64,000 bases of DNA, from positions 1 through 64,000 of the forward strand of contig NZ_SOZA01000021.1 in NCBI RefSeq assembly GCF_004519305.1, written 5' to 3'. The stretch's first letter is position 1. Every line of letters begins with the position of its first letter. Below, piece by piece: positions 1 through 9,922 of the stretch. The stretch comes from Pseudomonas sp. RIT623. GTDB taxonomy: Bacteria > Pseudomonadota > Gammaproteobacteria > Pseudomonadales > Pseudomonadaceae. The position numbers and the translations under genes were made by a program. The notes under the pieces were generated by a model. The model saw only the letters and a program-made list of their open reading frames with translations. It had not been told where the DNA came from and searched no databases.

Positions 1-40
1 GGGCCGCCAGGGGCCTGCCACAACCCTTGCAGCGCCTAGC

Positions 41-258
41 AGATCGAGCGCCGCCCGCGCGGCGCTTCGCCGGCAAGCCGGCTCCTACAGTTTGTTTCGG
101 GCCAGTTATGCCTGTGAAAGTATCGGCGCCTGCCTTGGTGCTTGTCGTGAGTCGGTACCAACAAGGCGGACTAGGTGATGGCGCAGAAGAGACTGGCCCG
201 AAACAAACCTGTAGGAGCCGGCTTGCCGGCGAAGCGCCGCGCGGGCGGCGCTCGATCT
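41..258. repeat. Long inverted pair of REP elements
   Basis: Two arms of about 66 nt (41-106 and 192-258) are near-perfect reverse complements, differing by about one inserted base, and are separated by 85 nt. Each arm contains the REP core GCCGGCTTGCCGGCGAA next to GTAGGAGC. This is the common Pseudomonas REP palindrome family found between genes. The rest of 1-359 shows no credible gene. The open frames through it only translate the palindromes. It also holds a 13-nt direct repeat at 282-294 and 315-327. Confidence 0.85.
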
Positions 259-359
259 CATAGGCGCTGAATGCCTAACGGCGGACACCTCTCACCGCAA
301 ACACAACTTCCAGACGGACACCTCTCAACCCCAAGCCCCCGTCGCCACTTCCCTACCCC

Positions 360-1853
360 TTACAAGCTAGGAAACGCAAACTGCGACGCCTCATGGCTGG
401 CCCGCTGCGGCCAGCGCTGGGTAATCGCCTTGCGCCGGGTATAGAAGCGCACCCCATCCGGACCATAGGCATGCAAGTCACCGAACAACGACCGCTTCCA
501 CCCACCAAAGCTGTGATAAGCCACCGGCACCGGCAGCGGTACGTTCACCCCAACCATGCCCACCTCGATCTCATCGCAGAACAACCGCGCCGCCTCACCG
601 TCACGGGTAAAGATGCAGGTGCCATTACCGTACTCGTGCTCGTTGATCAGCTGCATCGCCTGCTCCAGGCTGTTCACACGAACAACACACAGCACCGGGC
701 CGAAGATCTCTTCCTTATAGATGCGCATCTCAGGCGTGACATTGTCGAACAGCGTGCCACCGACAAAGTAGCCATCCTCGTTACCTGCCACACGATAGCC
801 ACGACCATCGACCACCAGCTTGGCGCCAGCGGCAACACCCTCATCGATGTAGCCAACTACCTTGTCGCGGGCCGCGGCAGTCACCAACGGCCCCATGTCC
901 AACCCACAGGAAGTACCGGCACCAATCTTCAACGCCTTGATCTGCGGTTCCAGCTTGGCGATCAGGGCATCGGCCACCTGGTCGCCCACGCAGACCGCCA
1001 CCGAGATAGCCATGCAACGCTCGCCGCACGAACCATAGGCAGCGCCCATCAGCGCGCTGACCGCATTGTCCAGGTCGGCATCGGGCATCAGTACCGCGTG
1101 GTTCTTCGCGCCGCCCAGGGCCTGCACACGCTTGCCGCGCTTGGTGCCCTCGGCATAGATGTACTCGGCGATCGGGGTCGAACCGACGAAGCTCAGCGCC
1201 TTGACCTCCGGCGCCTCGATCAGCGCATCGACCGCCTCTTTGTCGCCATGCACGACGTTCAGGATGCCCTTCGGCAGGCCAGCTTCGAGCAGCAGTTGCG
1301 CGATGAACAGCGTAGAGCTTGGGTCACGCTCGGAAGGTTTGAGAATAAATGCGTTACCACAGGCGATCGCCAGCGGGTACATCCACAGCGGCACCATGGC
1401 CGGGAAGTTGAACGGGGTGATACCGGCAACGATGCCCAGCGGCTGGAAATCCGACCAGGCATCGATGTTCGGCCCGACATTACGGCTGTACTCGCCTTTG
1501 AGCACTTCCGGAGCCGCGCAGGCGAACTCGACGTTCTCGATACCACGCTTGAGCTCGCCGGCGGCGTCCTCCAGGGTCTTGCCGTGCTCCTCGCTGATCA
1601 TCTGCGATATCTTCGCCTCGTTCTGCTCAAGCAGCTGCTTGAAGCGGAACATCACCTGGGCGCGCTTGGCCGGCGGAGTGTTGCGCCAAGCCGGGAAAGC
1701 GGCCTTGGCCGAGTCGATGGCCTGCTGGACGGTGGCACGGCTGGCCAGTTCGACCTTGCGCACGGCCTGCCCGGTGGACGGATTGAAGACCTCGGCGGTG
1801 CGCTCGCCCTTGGTGACCAGCTCGCCGTGGATCAGGTGCTGAACAATGCTCAT
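360..1853 (-). CDS. mmsA: Methylmalonate-semialdehyde dehydrogenase (CoA-acylating)
   Basis: This 497-aa aldehyde dehydrogenase is of the MmsA/IolA type. It converts methylmalonate semialdehyde or malonate semialdehyde to propionyl-CoA or acetyl-CoA with NAD and CoA, in the cytoplasm. The catalytic cysteine lies in GERCMA (Cys280). The cofactor-binding region around GIVAGITPFNFPAMVP (about residues 140-160) is typical of the subfamily. The frame is open for 13 more codons upstream, but the ATG at 1853 gives the usual MSIVQHLI start and family length. It lies 69 nt downstream of bauA on the same strand, so the pair looks like an operon. BauA makes malonate semialdehyde from beta-alanine and MmsA consumes it. 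The substrate preference between valine and beta-alanine breakdown is inferred from this context. Confidence 0.95.
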   Translation of the reverse strand: MSIVQHLIHGELVTKGERTAEVFNPSTGQAVRKVELASRATVQQAIDSAKAAFPAWRNTPPAKRAQVMFRFKQLLEQNEAKISQMISEEHGKTLEDAAGELKRGIENVEFACAAPEVLKGEYSRNVGPNIDAWSDFQPLGIVAGITPFNFPAMVPLWMYPLAIACGNAFILKPSERDPSSTLFIAQLLLEAGLPKGILNVVHGDKEAVDALIEAPEVKALSFVGSTPIAEYIYAEGTKRGKRVQALGGAKNHAVLMPDADLDNAVSALMGAAYGSCGERCMAISVAVCVGDQVADALIAKLEPQIKALKIGAGTSCGLDMGPLVTAAARDKVVGYIDEGVAAGAKLVVDGRGYRVAGNEDGYFVGGTLFDNVTPEMRIYKEEIFGPVLCVVRVNSLEQAMQLINEHEYGNGTCIFTRDGEAARLFCDEIEVGMVGVNVPLPVPVAYHSFGGWKRSLFGDLHAYGPDGVRFYTRRKAITQRWPQRASHEASQFAFPSL

Positions 1854-1922
1854 GCAGAACTCCAGATAAAGAAAGTAGAAGCAGGCGCGCAATTCACGCG
1901 CCTGACGTCAAAAGCGGAAAGA

Positions 1923-3269
1923 TCAGTCGACCTTGTTCAGGGCTTCGCCTACGGCATCGAACAGACGGTCCAGCTCCTGCGGCTGGGTATTGAAGGTCGG
2001 CCCGAATTGCAGGGTGTCGCCGCCGTAGCGCACATAGAAGCCGGCTTGCCACAGTTTCATCGCCGCCTCATATGGGCGCACGATGGCGTCACCGTCGCGC
2101 GCGGCGATCTGGATGGCGCCGGCCAGGCCGTAGTTGCGGATGTCGACGATGTTCTTGCTGCCCTTGAGCCCGTGCAACAGCTGCTCGAAGTGCGGCGCCA
2201 GCTCGGCGGCGGACTGCACCAGGTTTTCCTTTTGCAGCAAGTCCAGCGCGGCGATACCGGCGGCGCAAGCCACCGGGTGCGCCGAATAGGTGTAGCCGTG
2301 GGGGAATTCCACCGCGTACTCGGGCGTCGGCTGGTTCATGAAGGTCTGGTAGATCTCGCCGGTGGCGATCACCGCGCCCATCGGGATGGCGCCGTTGGTG
2401 ACCTGCTTGGCGATGCACATCAGGTCCGGGGTCACGCCGAAGGCTTCAGCGCCGGTCATCGCGCCCATGCGGCCAAAGCCGGTGATCACTTCGTCGAAGA
2501 TCAGCAGGATATTGTGCTGGGTGCAGATTTCACGCAGGCGCTTGAGGTAACCCTTGGGCGGCGGCAACACGCCAGCCGAGCCGGCCAGCGGCTCGACGAT
2601 CACCGCGGCGATGTTCGAGGCGTCGTGCAGCTCGATCAGCTTGAGCATTTCGTCAGCCAGGGCGATACCGCCCTCTTCCGGCATGCCCTTGCTGAACACG
2701 TTGGCCGGCAGCACGGTGTGCGGCAGGTGATCGACGTCCAGCAGCTGGCCGAACAGCTTGCGGTTGCCGTTGACGCCGCCCAGGCTGGTGCCGGCGATGT
2801 TCACTCCATGGTAGCCGCGGGCACGGCCGATGATCTTGGTCTTGGTGGCCTGGCCTTTCAGGCGCCAGTAGGCACGCACCATCTTCAGCGCGGTGTCGGC
2901 GCACTCGGAGCCGGAGTTGGTGAAGAACACGTGGTTGAGGTCACCCGGCACCAGGTTGGCGATTTTCTCAGCCAACTGGAACGCCAGCGGGTGGCCAAAC
3001 TGAAAGGCCGGCGAGTAGTCCAGGGTCGCGACCTGGCGGGCGACCGCCTCGCTGATCTCCTTGCGGGTGTGCCCGGCGCCGCAGGTCCACAGGCCCGACA
3101 GGGCGTCGAACACCTTGCGGCCCTTGTCGTCGACCAGGTAATTGCCTTCGGCCGCGACGATCAGGCGCGGGTCGCGCTGGAAGTTGCGGTTGGCGGTGTA
3201 GGGCATCCAGTGGGCGTCCAGCTTGAGCTGGCTGGCGATACCGGTATGGGCGGTCTCGGGCATGTTCAT
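1923..3269 (-). CDS. bauA: Beta-alanine (omega-amino acid)--pyruvate aminotransferase
   Basis: This 448-aa class III PLP-dependent aminotransferase transfers the amino group of beta-alanine to pyruvate, giving malonate semialdehyde and alanine. The start is the ATG at 3269 (MNMPETAH), preceded by a GAGGAA ribosome site. The frame continues ten codons further upstream without such a site. The PLP lysine is Lys288 in IAKQVTNGAIPMG, the position known for the P. putida omega-amino acid:pyruvate enzyme, and IFDEVITGFGR carries the PLP-ring aspartate. It is the first gene of the bauA-mmsA unit and is divergent from a LysR regulator that probably controls it. Confidence 0.96.
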   Translation of the reverse strand: MNMPETAHTGIASQLKLDAHWMPYTANRNFQRDPRLIVAAEGNYLVDDKGRKVFDALSGLWTCGAGHTRKEISEAVARQVATLDYSPAFQFGHPLAFQLAEKIANLVPGDLNHVFFTNSGSECADTALKMVRAYWRLKGQATKTKIIGRARGYHGVNIAGTSLGGVNGNRKLFGQLLDVDHLPHTVLPANVFSKGMPEEGGIALADEMLKLIELHDASNIAAVIVEPLAGSAGVLPPPKGYLKRLREICTQHNILLIFDEVITGFGRMGAMTGAEAFGVTPDLMCIAKQVTNGAIPMGAVIATGEIYQTFMNQPTPEYAVEFPHGYTYSAHPVACAAGIAALDLLQKENLVQSAAELAPHFEQLLHGLKGSKNIVDIRNYGLAGAIQIAARDGDAIVRPYEAAMKLWQAGFYVRYGGDTLQFGPTFNTQPQELDRLFDAVGEALNKVD

Positions 3270-3388
3270 CGGGCGGTTCCTCGAAAGACGATTAGGCAAC
3301 GATGGATGTTGTTGCAGCTAAATTGGCACGGCGATAAAGTCCAGAAAACCCAACATTTCTAACCTTCATTCCGCAGCGTGCTAAACAT
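3270..3388. promoter_or_regulatory. Divergent bauA / LysR-regulator control region
   Basis: This 119-bp intergenic region separates bauA (minus) from the LysR-type gene (plus), the usual place for LysR binding sites and both promoters. It is visibly more A+T-rich than its surroundings (around 3310-3365). I could not identify a convincing T-N11-A inverted repeat by eye. The assignment rests on gene arrangement only. Confidence 0.5.
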
Positions 3389-4306
3389 ATGAGCCGACGT
3401 CCCGATCCCCTCGCCCAGGTCAGCGATTTTGATATCCGCTTGCTGAAAATCTACCGCAGCGTGGTGGAATGCGGCGGCTTCTCGGCGGCTGAAAATGTTC
3501 TGGGCATCGGCCGTTCGGCGATCAGCCAGCAGATGAACGACCTGGAGCAACGTCTTGGCCTGCGCCTGTGCCAGCGCGGGCGCGCGGGGTTTTCGCTGAC
3601 CGAGGAAGGTCGCGAGGTTTACCACTCGGCCCTGCAACTGCTCAGCGCCCTGGAAAGCTTTCGCACCGAGGTCAACGGGCTACACCAGCATTTGCGCGGT
3701 GAACTGAACATCGGCCTCACCGACAACCTGGTAACCCTGCCGCACATGCGTATCACCCACGCCCTGGCCGAGTTGAAGGACCGCGGCCCGGACGTGCGCA
3801 TCCAGATCCGCATGATCGCCCCGAGCCAGGTAGAGCAGGGCGTGCTCGACGGCAGCCTGCATGTCGGCGTGGTGCCACAGACCAGCCCGCTGTCGGGACT
3901 TGAGTATCAGCCGCTGTACAGTGAGCGCTCGCTGCTCTACTGCGCGGTCGGCCACCCGCTGTTCTACGCCGACGACCAACAAATCGACGACCTGCGCCTG
4001 AACAGCCAGGATGCCATCGCCCCAACCTTCCGCCTGCCCGCCGATATCCAGGCGCACTACCAGGCCCTGCACTGCACCGCCAGCGCCTCGGACCGTGAAG
4101 GCATGGCCTTCCTGATCCTCACCGGGCGCTACATTGGCTACCTGCCCGACCACTACGCCAGCTTCTGGGTGCAACAAGGCCGCCTGCGCGCGCTCAAGCC
4201 TGCGCAGCGCTTCTACGACCTGGGCCTGAGCTGGGTGACGCGCAAGGGACGGCGACCGAACCTGGTGCTGGAAAGCTTTTTGGAAAACCTGGCTGCGACG
4301 CGTTGA
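3389..4306 (+). CDS. LysR-family transcriptional regulator, probable bauA-mmsA regulator
   Basis: This 305-aa protein has an N-terminal winged helix-turn-helix (about residues 15-75, with AISQQMNDLEQRLGLRLCQR typical of LysR recognition helices). A LysR substrate-binding domain runs from about residue 95 to the end. It starts at the ATG at 3389 with no strong ribosome site, 119 nt from the divergent bauA start. LysR proteins usually regulate the divergent neighbour, so control of beta-alanine catabolism is the likely role. The effector cannot be read from the sequence. Confidence 0.88.
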   Translation: MSRRPDPLAQVSDFDIRLLKIYRSVVECGGFSAAENVLGIGRSAISQQMNDLEQRLGLRLCQRGRAGFSLTEEGREVYHSALQLLSALESFRTEVNGLHQHLRGELNIGLTDNLVTLPHMRITHALAELKDRGPDVRIQIRMIAPSQVEQGVLDGSLHVGVVPQTSPLSGLEYQPLYSERSLLYCAVGHPLFYADDQQIDDLRLNSQDAIAPTFRLPADIQAHYQALHCTASASDREGMAFLILTGRYIGYLPDHYASFWVQQGRLRALKPAQRFYDLGLSWVTRKGRRPNLVLESFLENLAATR

Positions 4307-4391
4307 TACCCATCTGAGCCGCAAATGCTTGTCACTTCGGCACAGGCAGGTAATCTGTCGGACATTCGTAACGACCCGTCCGGAATCGTCC

Positions 4392-5054
4392 ATGACCCTA
4401 GAAGTCCCTGCGCATCGCTCCCCCGCCTCGGGCAAGCCCGCCGGCCGCATCCGCCAGAAGAACGAGCAGGCCATCATCCAGGCCGCCGAAGACGAGTTCG
4501 CCCGCCACGGCTACAAGGGCACGAGCATGAACACCATCGCGCTCAAGGCCGGCTTGCCCAAGGCCAACCTGCACTACTACTTCACCAACAAGCTGGGCCT
4601 GTACATCGCCGTGCTGAGCAACATCATCGAGTTGTGGGACAGCACCTTCAACGCCTTGAACGTCGAGGACGACCCGGCCGAAGCGCTGAGCCACTACATT
4701 CGCACCAAGATGGAGTTCTCCCGGCGCAACCCGCAAGCCTCGCGGATCTTCGCCATGGAAGTAATCAGCGGCGGCGAGTGCCTGAGCGAGTACTTCAGCG
4801 CCGACTACCGCGACTGGTTCCGTGGCCGCGCCGCGGTTTTCCAAGCCTGGATCGACGCCGGCAAGATGGACCGGGTCGACCCGGTGCACCTGATCTTCCT
4901 GCTCTGGGGCAGCACCCAGCACTATGCCGACTTCGCCACCCAGATCTGCCAGGTCACCGGCCGCAGCCGCCTGACCAAGCAGGACATGGAAGACGCCAGC
5001 AACAACCTTATCCACATCATTCTCAAAGGCTGCGGCATCACCACGCCCGCCTGA
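4392..5054 (+). CDS. TetR/AcrR-family regulator, RutR-like
   Basis: This 220-aa protein carries a TetR helix-turn-helix at about residues 22-70 (GTSMNTIALKAGLPKANLHYYF) and a C-terminal domain of the RutR/YcdC type. The ATG at 4392 (MTLEVPAH) is chosen over an open extension of 21 codons, because the regulator homology starts shortly after it. RutR relatives control pyrimidine or other nitrogen-compound catabolism. Here the nearby bauA operon degrades beta-alanine, which is a product of pyrimidine breakdown, so a functional link is plausible but unproven. A YigZ gene follows after 9 nt and is likely co-transcribed. Confidence 0.85.
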   Translation: MTLEVPAHRSPASGKPAGRIRQKNEQAIIQAAEDEFARHGYKGTSMNTIALKAGLPKANLHYYFTNKLGLYIAVLSNIIELWDSTFNALNVEDDPAEALSHYIRTKMEFSRRNPQASRIFAMEVISGGECLSEYFSADYRDWFRGRAAVFQAWIDAGKMDRVDPVHLIFLLWGSTQHYADFATQICQVTGRSRLTKQDMEDASNNLIHIILKGCGITTPA

Positions 5055-5063
5055 CCCGGACCT

Positions 5064-5648
5064 ATGCCTTCTACCCTGCTCGAGCTCTGCGAGTTCCGCG
5101 AGGACATTCGCAAGAGCCGCTTCATCACCCTCGCCGGCCCGATCAGCAGCGCCGCCGAGGCGATGGCCTTCATCGAACGCCACAGCGACCTGGCGGCCAC
5201 CCACAACTGCTGGGCCTGGAAACTCGGCGCCCAGTACCGCAGCAGTGACGATGGCGAACCCGGCGGCACTGCCGGCCGGCCGATCCTCGCCGCCATCGAG
5301 GCCCAGGATTGCGACCAGGTGGTCGTCCTGGTGATCCGTTGGTACGGAGGCATTCAGTTGGGCACCGGCGGCCTGGCCCGCGCCTATGGCGGTGGTGCCA
5401 ACAAGTGCCTGCAACAGGCGCCGAAGCGGCTGCTGGTGCAACGCAGCGAATTCAGCTGCAGTTGCAGCTTCAGCGAGCTGGCGTTGCTCAAGCTGCGCCT
5501 GGCCGAGGCGGATGGGCTGGTACTGGACGAACGGTTCACCGCCAATGGCGTCGACCTGCAGATCGCCCTGGGGGACGCACACCTCAATACCCTGCAACAG
5601 CAGTTGGCCGACCTCAGCCGTGGGCGGATCCTGCTCGAACGCCGCTGA
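5064..5648 (+). CDS. YigZ / IMPACT family protein
   Basis: This 194-aa protein has a UPF0029 N-terminal domain (about residues 10-125) with the family segments FIERHSDLAATHNCWAWK and VVLVIRWYGGIQLGTGGLAR. A second small alpha-beta domain follows. IMPACT/YigZ proteins are widespread cytoplasmic proteins, and the eukaryotic members inhibit GCN2. The bacterial role is not settled. It starts 9 nt after the TetR-type gene and probably shares its transcript. A GCCCACA/TGTGGGC hairpin lies just after the stop. Confidence 0.9.
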   Translation: MPSTLLELCEFREDIRKSRFITLAGPISSAAEAMAFIERHSDLAATHNCWAWKLGAQYRSSDDGEPGGTAGRPILAAIEAQDCDQVVVLVIRWYGGIQLGTGGLARAYGGGANKCLQQAPKRLLVQRSEFSCSCSFSELALLKLRLAEADGLVLDERFTANGVDLQIALGDAHLNTLQQQLADLSRGRILLERR

Positions 5649-6020
5649 AGGTTGCCCACAACTACTGTGGGCGTGCCTGTGGATAAGCTTTGGGCATTTT
5701 AGTGCAGGCCTTTACCGACAAGGCCTGCAAGGCTTTGAGCATATTTTGATCACAGCCGTATGACAGGCGTGCAAACCGAACGGGATCAGTTAGTTATCCC
5801 CAGGCGTTGAGCAGAACTGCGCCCGCCACCTGCTGTTTCAAGACGTTGCGCTTGCACACAGATACTGTGGAGCAGCTTGTGGATAACCCGTGCGGCGATG
5901 CGCCAGACCCCGTAATCACGGGGCTTGCGCCGAACTGATCATTTTCTGACCAGGCCGGGCATCGAGCCCTGGTCTGGAGTATGCTCCTGAGCCAGCACCC
6001 ACCTTTTCAGGAGCCCCGCA
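5649..6020. other. Non-coding region with repeated DnaA-box-like module and hairpins
   Basis: This 372-bp gap has no credible gene. It contains two perfect matches to the DnaA box in the orientation TGTGGATAA, at 5678-5686 and 5878-5886. Each is preceded at the same spacing by TACTGTGG (5663-5670 and 5863-5870), and the two modules are exactly 200 bp apart. A near-match TTATCCCCA lies between them at 5794-5802. Hairpins with perfect stems are GCCCACA/TGTGGGC (5654-5672) and GCAGGCCTT/AAGGCCTGC (5704-5728). A CACAG-ATA-CTGTG palindrome (5857-5869) overlaps the second module. The last 60 bp hold the leader of the next gene, with AGGAG before the ATG. Confidence 0.7.
5704..5728. terminator. Possible terminator hairpin after yigZ
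   Basis: This is a perfect 9-bp stem, GCAGGCCTT pairing with AAGGCCTGC, with a 7-nt loop, 56 nt after the YigZ stop. It is not followed by a run of T, so intrinsic termination is uncertain. A smaller hairpin (7-bp stem) sits at 5654-5672. Confidence 0.3.
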
Positions 6021-6707
6021 ATGACCGCACAGAAAACCGCCCTGATCATCGGCGCCTCACGTGGCCTGGGCCTCGGCCTGGTGCAGCGCCTGCGCGAGGA
6101 CGGCTGGAACGTCGTCGCCACCGTGCGTGATCCGCAAAATCCCGGCGCGCTGGCCGAGGTACCTGGTGTGCGCATCGAACGCCTGGAAATGAACGACACC
6201 GCGCAGCTTGACGGCCTCAAGCAACGCCTGCAAGGTGAGGTATTCGACCTGGTATTCGTCAACGCCGGAGTCATGGGCCCGCTACCGCAGGACCTGGAGC
6301 GCGTCCAGGCGCAGGAAGTCGGCGAGCTGTTCATGACCAACGCCGTGGCGCCGATCCGGGTCGCCCGCCGCCTGGCCGGCCAGGTACGCCAAGGCAGCGG
6401 TGTACTGGCGTTCATGAGCTCGATCCTGGGCAGCGTGACCATTCCCGACGGTGGCGAGATCTGCCTGTACAAGGCCAGCAAGGCCGCGCTCAACTCGATG
6501 ATCAACAGCTTCGTGGTCGAACTGCAGCGCCCCGACCTGTGCGTGCTGGCCATGCACCCGGGCTGGGTGAAGACCGACATGGGTGGCGACAACGCCGAGA
6601 TCGACGTGCTCACCAGCACCCGCGGCATGCTCGCGCAGATCAAGGCGCAAAGCGGCAAAGGTGGTCTGCGCTTCATCAACTACCAGGGCGAGGCGCTGAC
6701 CTGGTGA
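6021..6707 (+). CDS. Short-chain dehydrogenase/reductase
   Basis: This 228-aa SDR has the N-terminal glycine-rich nucleotide site GASRGLGLGL (about residues 12-21) and the structural motif NAGV near residue 86. The active-site serine precedes the YKASKAALNS segment (Tyr-x-x-x-Lys). The family fold is Rossmann and it acts in the cytoplasm with NAD(P)H. The short length and the MSSILGSVTIPDGGE region resemble CsgA-like SDRs. The substrate is unknown. A good AGGAG ribosome site precedes the ATG. It appears to be monocistronic, with an 8-bp stem hairpin just after it. Confidence 0.88.
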   Translation: MTAQKTALIIGASRGLGLGLVQRLREDGWNVVATVRDPQNPGALAEVPGVRIERLEMNDTAQLDGLKQRLQGEVFDLVFVNAGVMGPLPQDLERVQAQEVGELFMTNAVAPIRVARRLAGQVRQGSGVLAFMSSILGSVTIPDGGEICLYKASKAALNSMINSFVVELQRPDLCVLAMHPGWVKTDMGGDNAEIDVLTSTRGMLAQIKAQSGKGGLRFINYQGEALTW

Positions 6708-6721
6708 ATTGAAAGCCGCGT

Positions 6722-6749
6722 GGCGAGGCAGTAGACTTCAAGCCTCGCC
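6722..6749 (+). terminator. Terminator-like hairpin after the SDR gene
   Basis: GGCGAGGC (6722-6729) pairs perfectly with GCCTCGCC (6742-6749) around a 12-nt loop, 14 nt downstream of the SDR stop codon. There is no U tract after it, so it may be only a 3'-end-stabilising hairpin. Confidence 0.35.
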
Positions 6750-6827
6750 CCCGCGGCGAACCTGGATCAGCAGACAGGGCAACACTGAGCTGGCTTACCT
6801 GAACCCACTTTCAGAGGAGCCGGCACC

Positions 6828-8183
6828 ATGCCTGCGACCCGTACCTGGTTGAAATCCCCCCTTGCCATCTTCACTGCCAACGACGCCGATGCCAGCGCTG
6901 GCCTGGTGATCGAAGACGGCCGCATCACCGAGCTGCTGGCCGCCGGCCAAACGCCCAGCACACCCTGTGATCAAGTGTTCGATGCCCGTGAACATGTAGT
7001 GCTGCCTGGCCTGATCAACACCCATCATCACTTCTACCAAACACTTACCCGCGCCTGGGCGCCGGTGGTCAACCAGCCGTTGTTCCCTTGGCTGAAAACC
7101 CTTTACCCGGTGTGGGCGCGCCTGACCCCGGCCAAGCTCGAGCTGGCCAGCCAGGTAGCACTGGCCGAACTACTGTTGTCTGGCTGCACCACTGCCGCCG
7201 ACCACCACTACCTGTTCCCCGAAGGCCTGGACAACGCCATCGACGTGCAGGTCGAGGCCGTTCGCAAGCTGGGCATGCGCGCCATGCTCACCCGCGGCTC
7301 GATGAGCCTGGGCGAGAAGGACGGCGGCCTGCCGCCGCAACAGACCGTGCAACAAGGCGAGGTGATCCTCGCCGACAGTCAGCGGCTTATCCACAGCTAC
7401 CACGAGCGTGGCGACGGCGCGCGCATCCAGATTGCCCTGGCGCCCTGCTCACCGTTCTCGGTCACCCCAGAGATCATGCGGGCCAGCGCCGAGCTTGCCG
7501 AGGAACTGGACGTGCGTCTGCACACCCACCTGGCCGAAACCCTCGATGAAGAAGACTTCTGCCTGCAGCGCTTTGGCCTGCGCACCGTCGACTACCTCGA
7601 CAGCGTCGGCTGGCTCGGCCCACGCACCTGGCTGGCCCACGGCATCCACTTCAACCCCGACGAGATCACCCGCCTCGGCGCTGCCGGGACCGGCATCTGC
7701 CACTGCCCCAGCTCGAACATGCGCCTGGCTTCGGGCATCTGCCCGACCGTGGAGCTGGATGCCGCGGGTGCGACGGTTGGCCTGGGGGTGGACGGTTCGG
7801 CCTCCAACGACGCCTCGAACATGATCCTCGAGGCGCGCCAGGCCCTGTACCTGCAGCGCTTGCGCTACGGCGCCGAACGGATCACGCCGGAACGCGCGCT
7901 GGGCTGGGCGACCCGCGGCTCGGCCAAGTTGCTGGGGCGCGGAGATATCGGCGAACTGGCCCTGGGCAAGCAGGCCGACCTTGCGCTGTTCAAGCTCGAT
8001 GAACTGCGTTTCTCCGGCAGCCACGACCCACTTTCAGCCCTGCTGCTGTGTGGCGCCGACCGTGCCGACCGGGTGATGGTCGGCGGCCAGTGGCGGGTCA
8101 TCGACGGCCAGATCGAGGGCCTGGACGTGCAGGGCCTGATCGCCAACCATCGCCAGGCCGCCGCCCAACTGATCGCCGGTTGA
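6828..8183 (+). CDS. 8-oxoguanine deaminase (amidohydrolase superfamily)
   Basis: This 451-aa amidohydrolase is of the AtzA/TrzN/guanine-deaminase-like group. The metal ligands are visible: HHH in LPGLINTHHHFYQ (about residue 64), HTHLAE (about 230), the later metal and catalytic histidines, and LGVDGSASND (about 323). The sequence matches what I recall of the Pseudomonas 8-oxoguanine deaminases (Pa0142 type), which convert 8-oxoguanine to urate and ammonia. Cytosine or isocytosine may be side substrates. The next gene is an adenine deaminase, so the two form a purine-deamination pair, although a hairpin between them suggests separate transcripts. A TTATCCACA sequence within the gene at 7387-7395 is a perfect DnaA-box match. 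Confidence 0.87.
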   Translation: MPATRTWLKSPLAIFTANDADASAGLVIEDGRITELLAAGQTPSTPCDQVFDAREHVVLPGLINTHHHFYQTLTRAWAPVVNQPLFPWLKTLYPVWARLTPAKLELASQVALAELLLSGCTTAADHHYLFPEGLDNAIDVQVEAVRKLGMRAMLTRGSMSLGEKDGGLPPQQTVQQGEVILADSQRLIHSYHERGDGARIQIALAPCSPFSVTPEIMRASAELAEELDVRLHTHLAETLDEEDFCLQRFGLRTVDYLDSVGWLGPRTWLAHGIHFNPDEITRLGAAGTGICHCPSSNMRLASGICPTVELDAAGATVGLGVDGSASNDASNMILEARQALYLQRLRYGAERITPERALGWATRGSAKLLGRGDIGELALGKQADLALFKLDELRFSGSHDPLSALLLCGADRADRVMVGGQWRVIDGQIEGLDVQGLIANHRQAAAQLIAG

Positions 8184-8192
8184 TGAACCAAG

Positions 8193-8221
8193 GCCTGGGC
8201 GGGCGCATTGCCCGGCCAGGC
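8193..8221 (+). terminator. Stem-loop between the two deaminase genes
   Basis: GCCTGGGCGGGC (8193-8204) pairs with GCCCGGCCAGGC (8210-8221), a 12-bp stem with one mismatch and a 5-nt loop, 10 nt after the upstream stop codon. It is strong enough to act as a terminator or 3'-end hairpin, although no poly-T follows. Confidence 0.45.
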
Positions 8222-8228
8222 TCTGTAG

Positions 8229-9922
<1,694 letters not shown>

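Noticed and set aside
393..3362. A 989-codon open frame on the plus strand across mmsA and bauA
   Set aside because: It is the antisense shadow of two well-supported minus-strand enzymes in high-GC DNA, and its translation has no recognisable domain.
5649..6020. Replication origin
   Set aside because: DnaA boxes are present, but the dnaA, dnaN and rpmH neighbourhood expected for Pseudomonas oriC is absent, and no A+T-rich unwinding element is visible.
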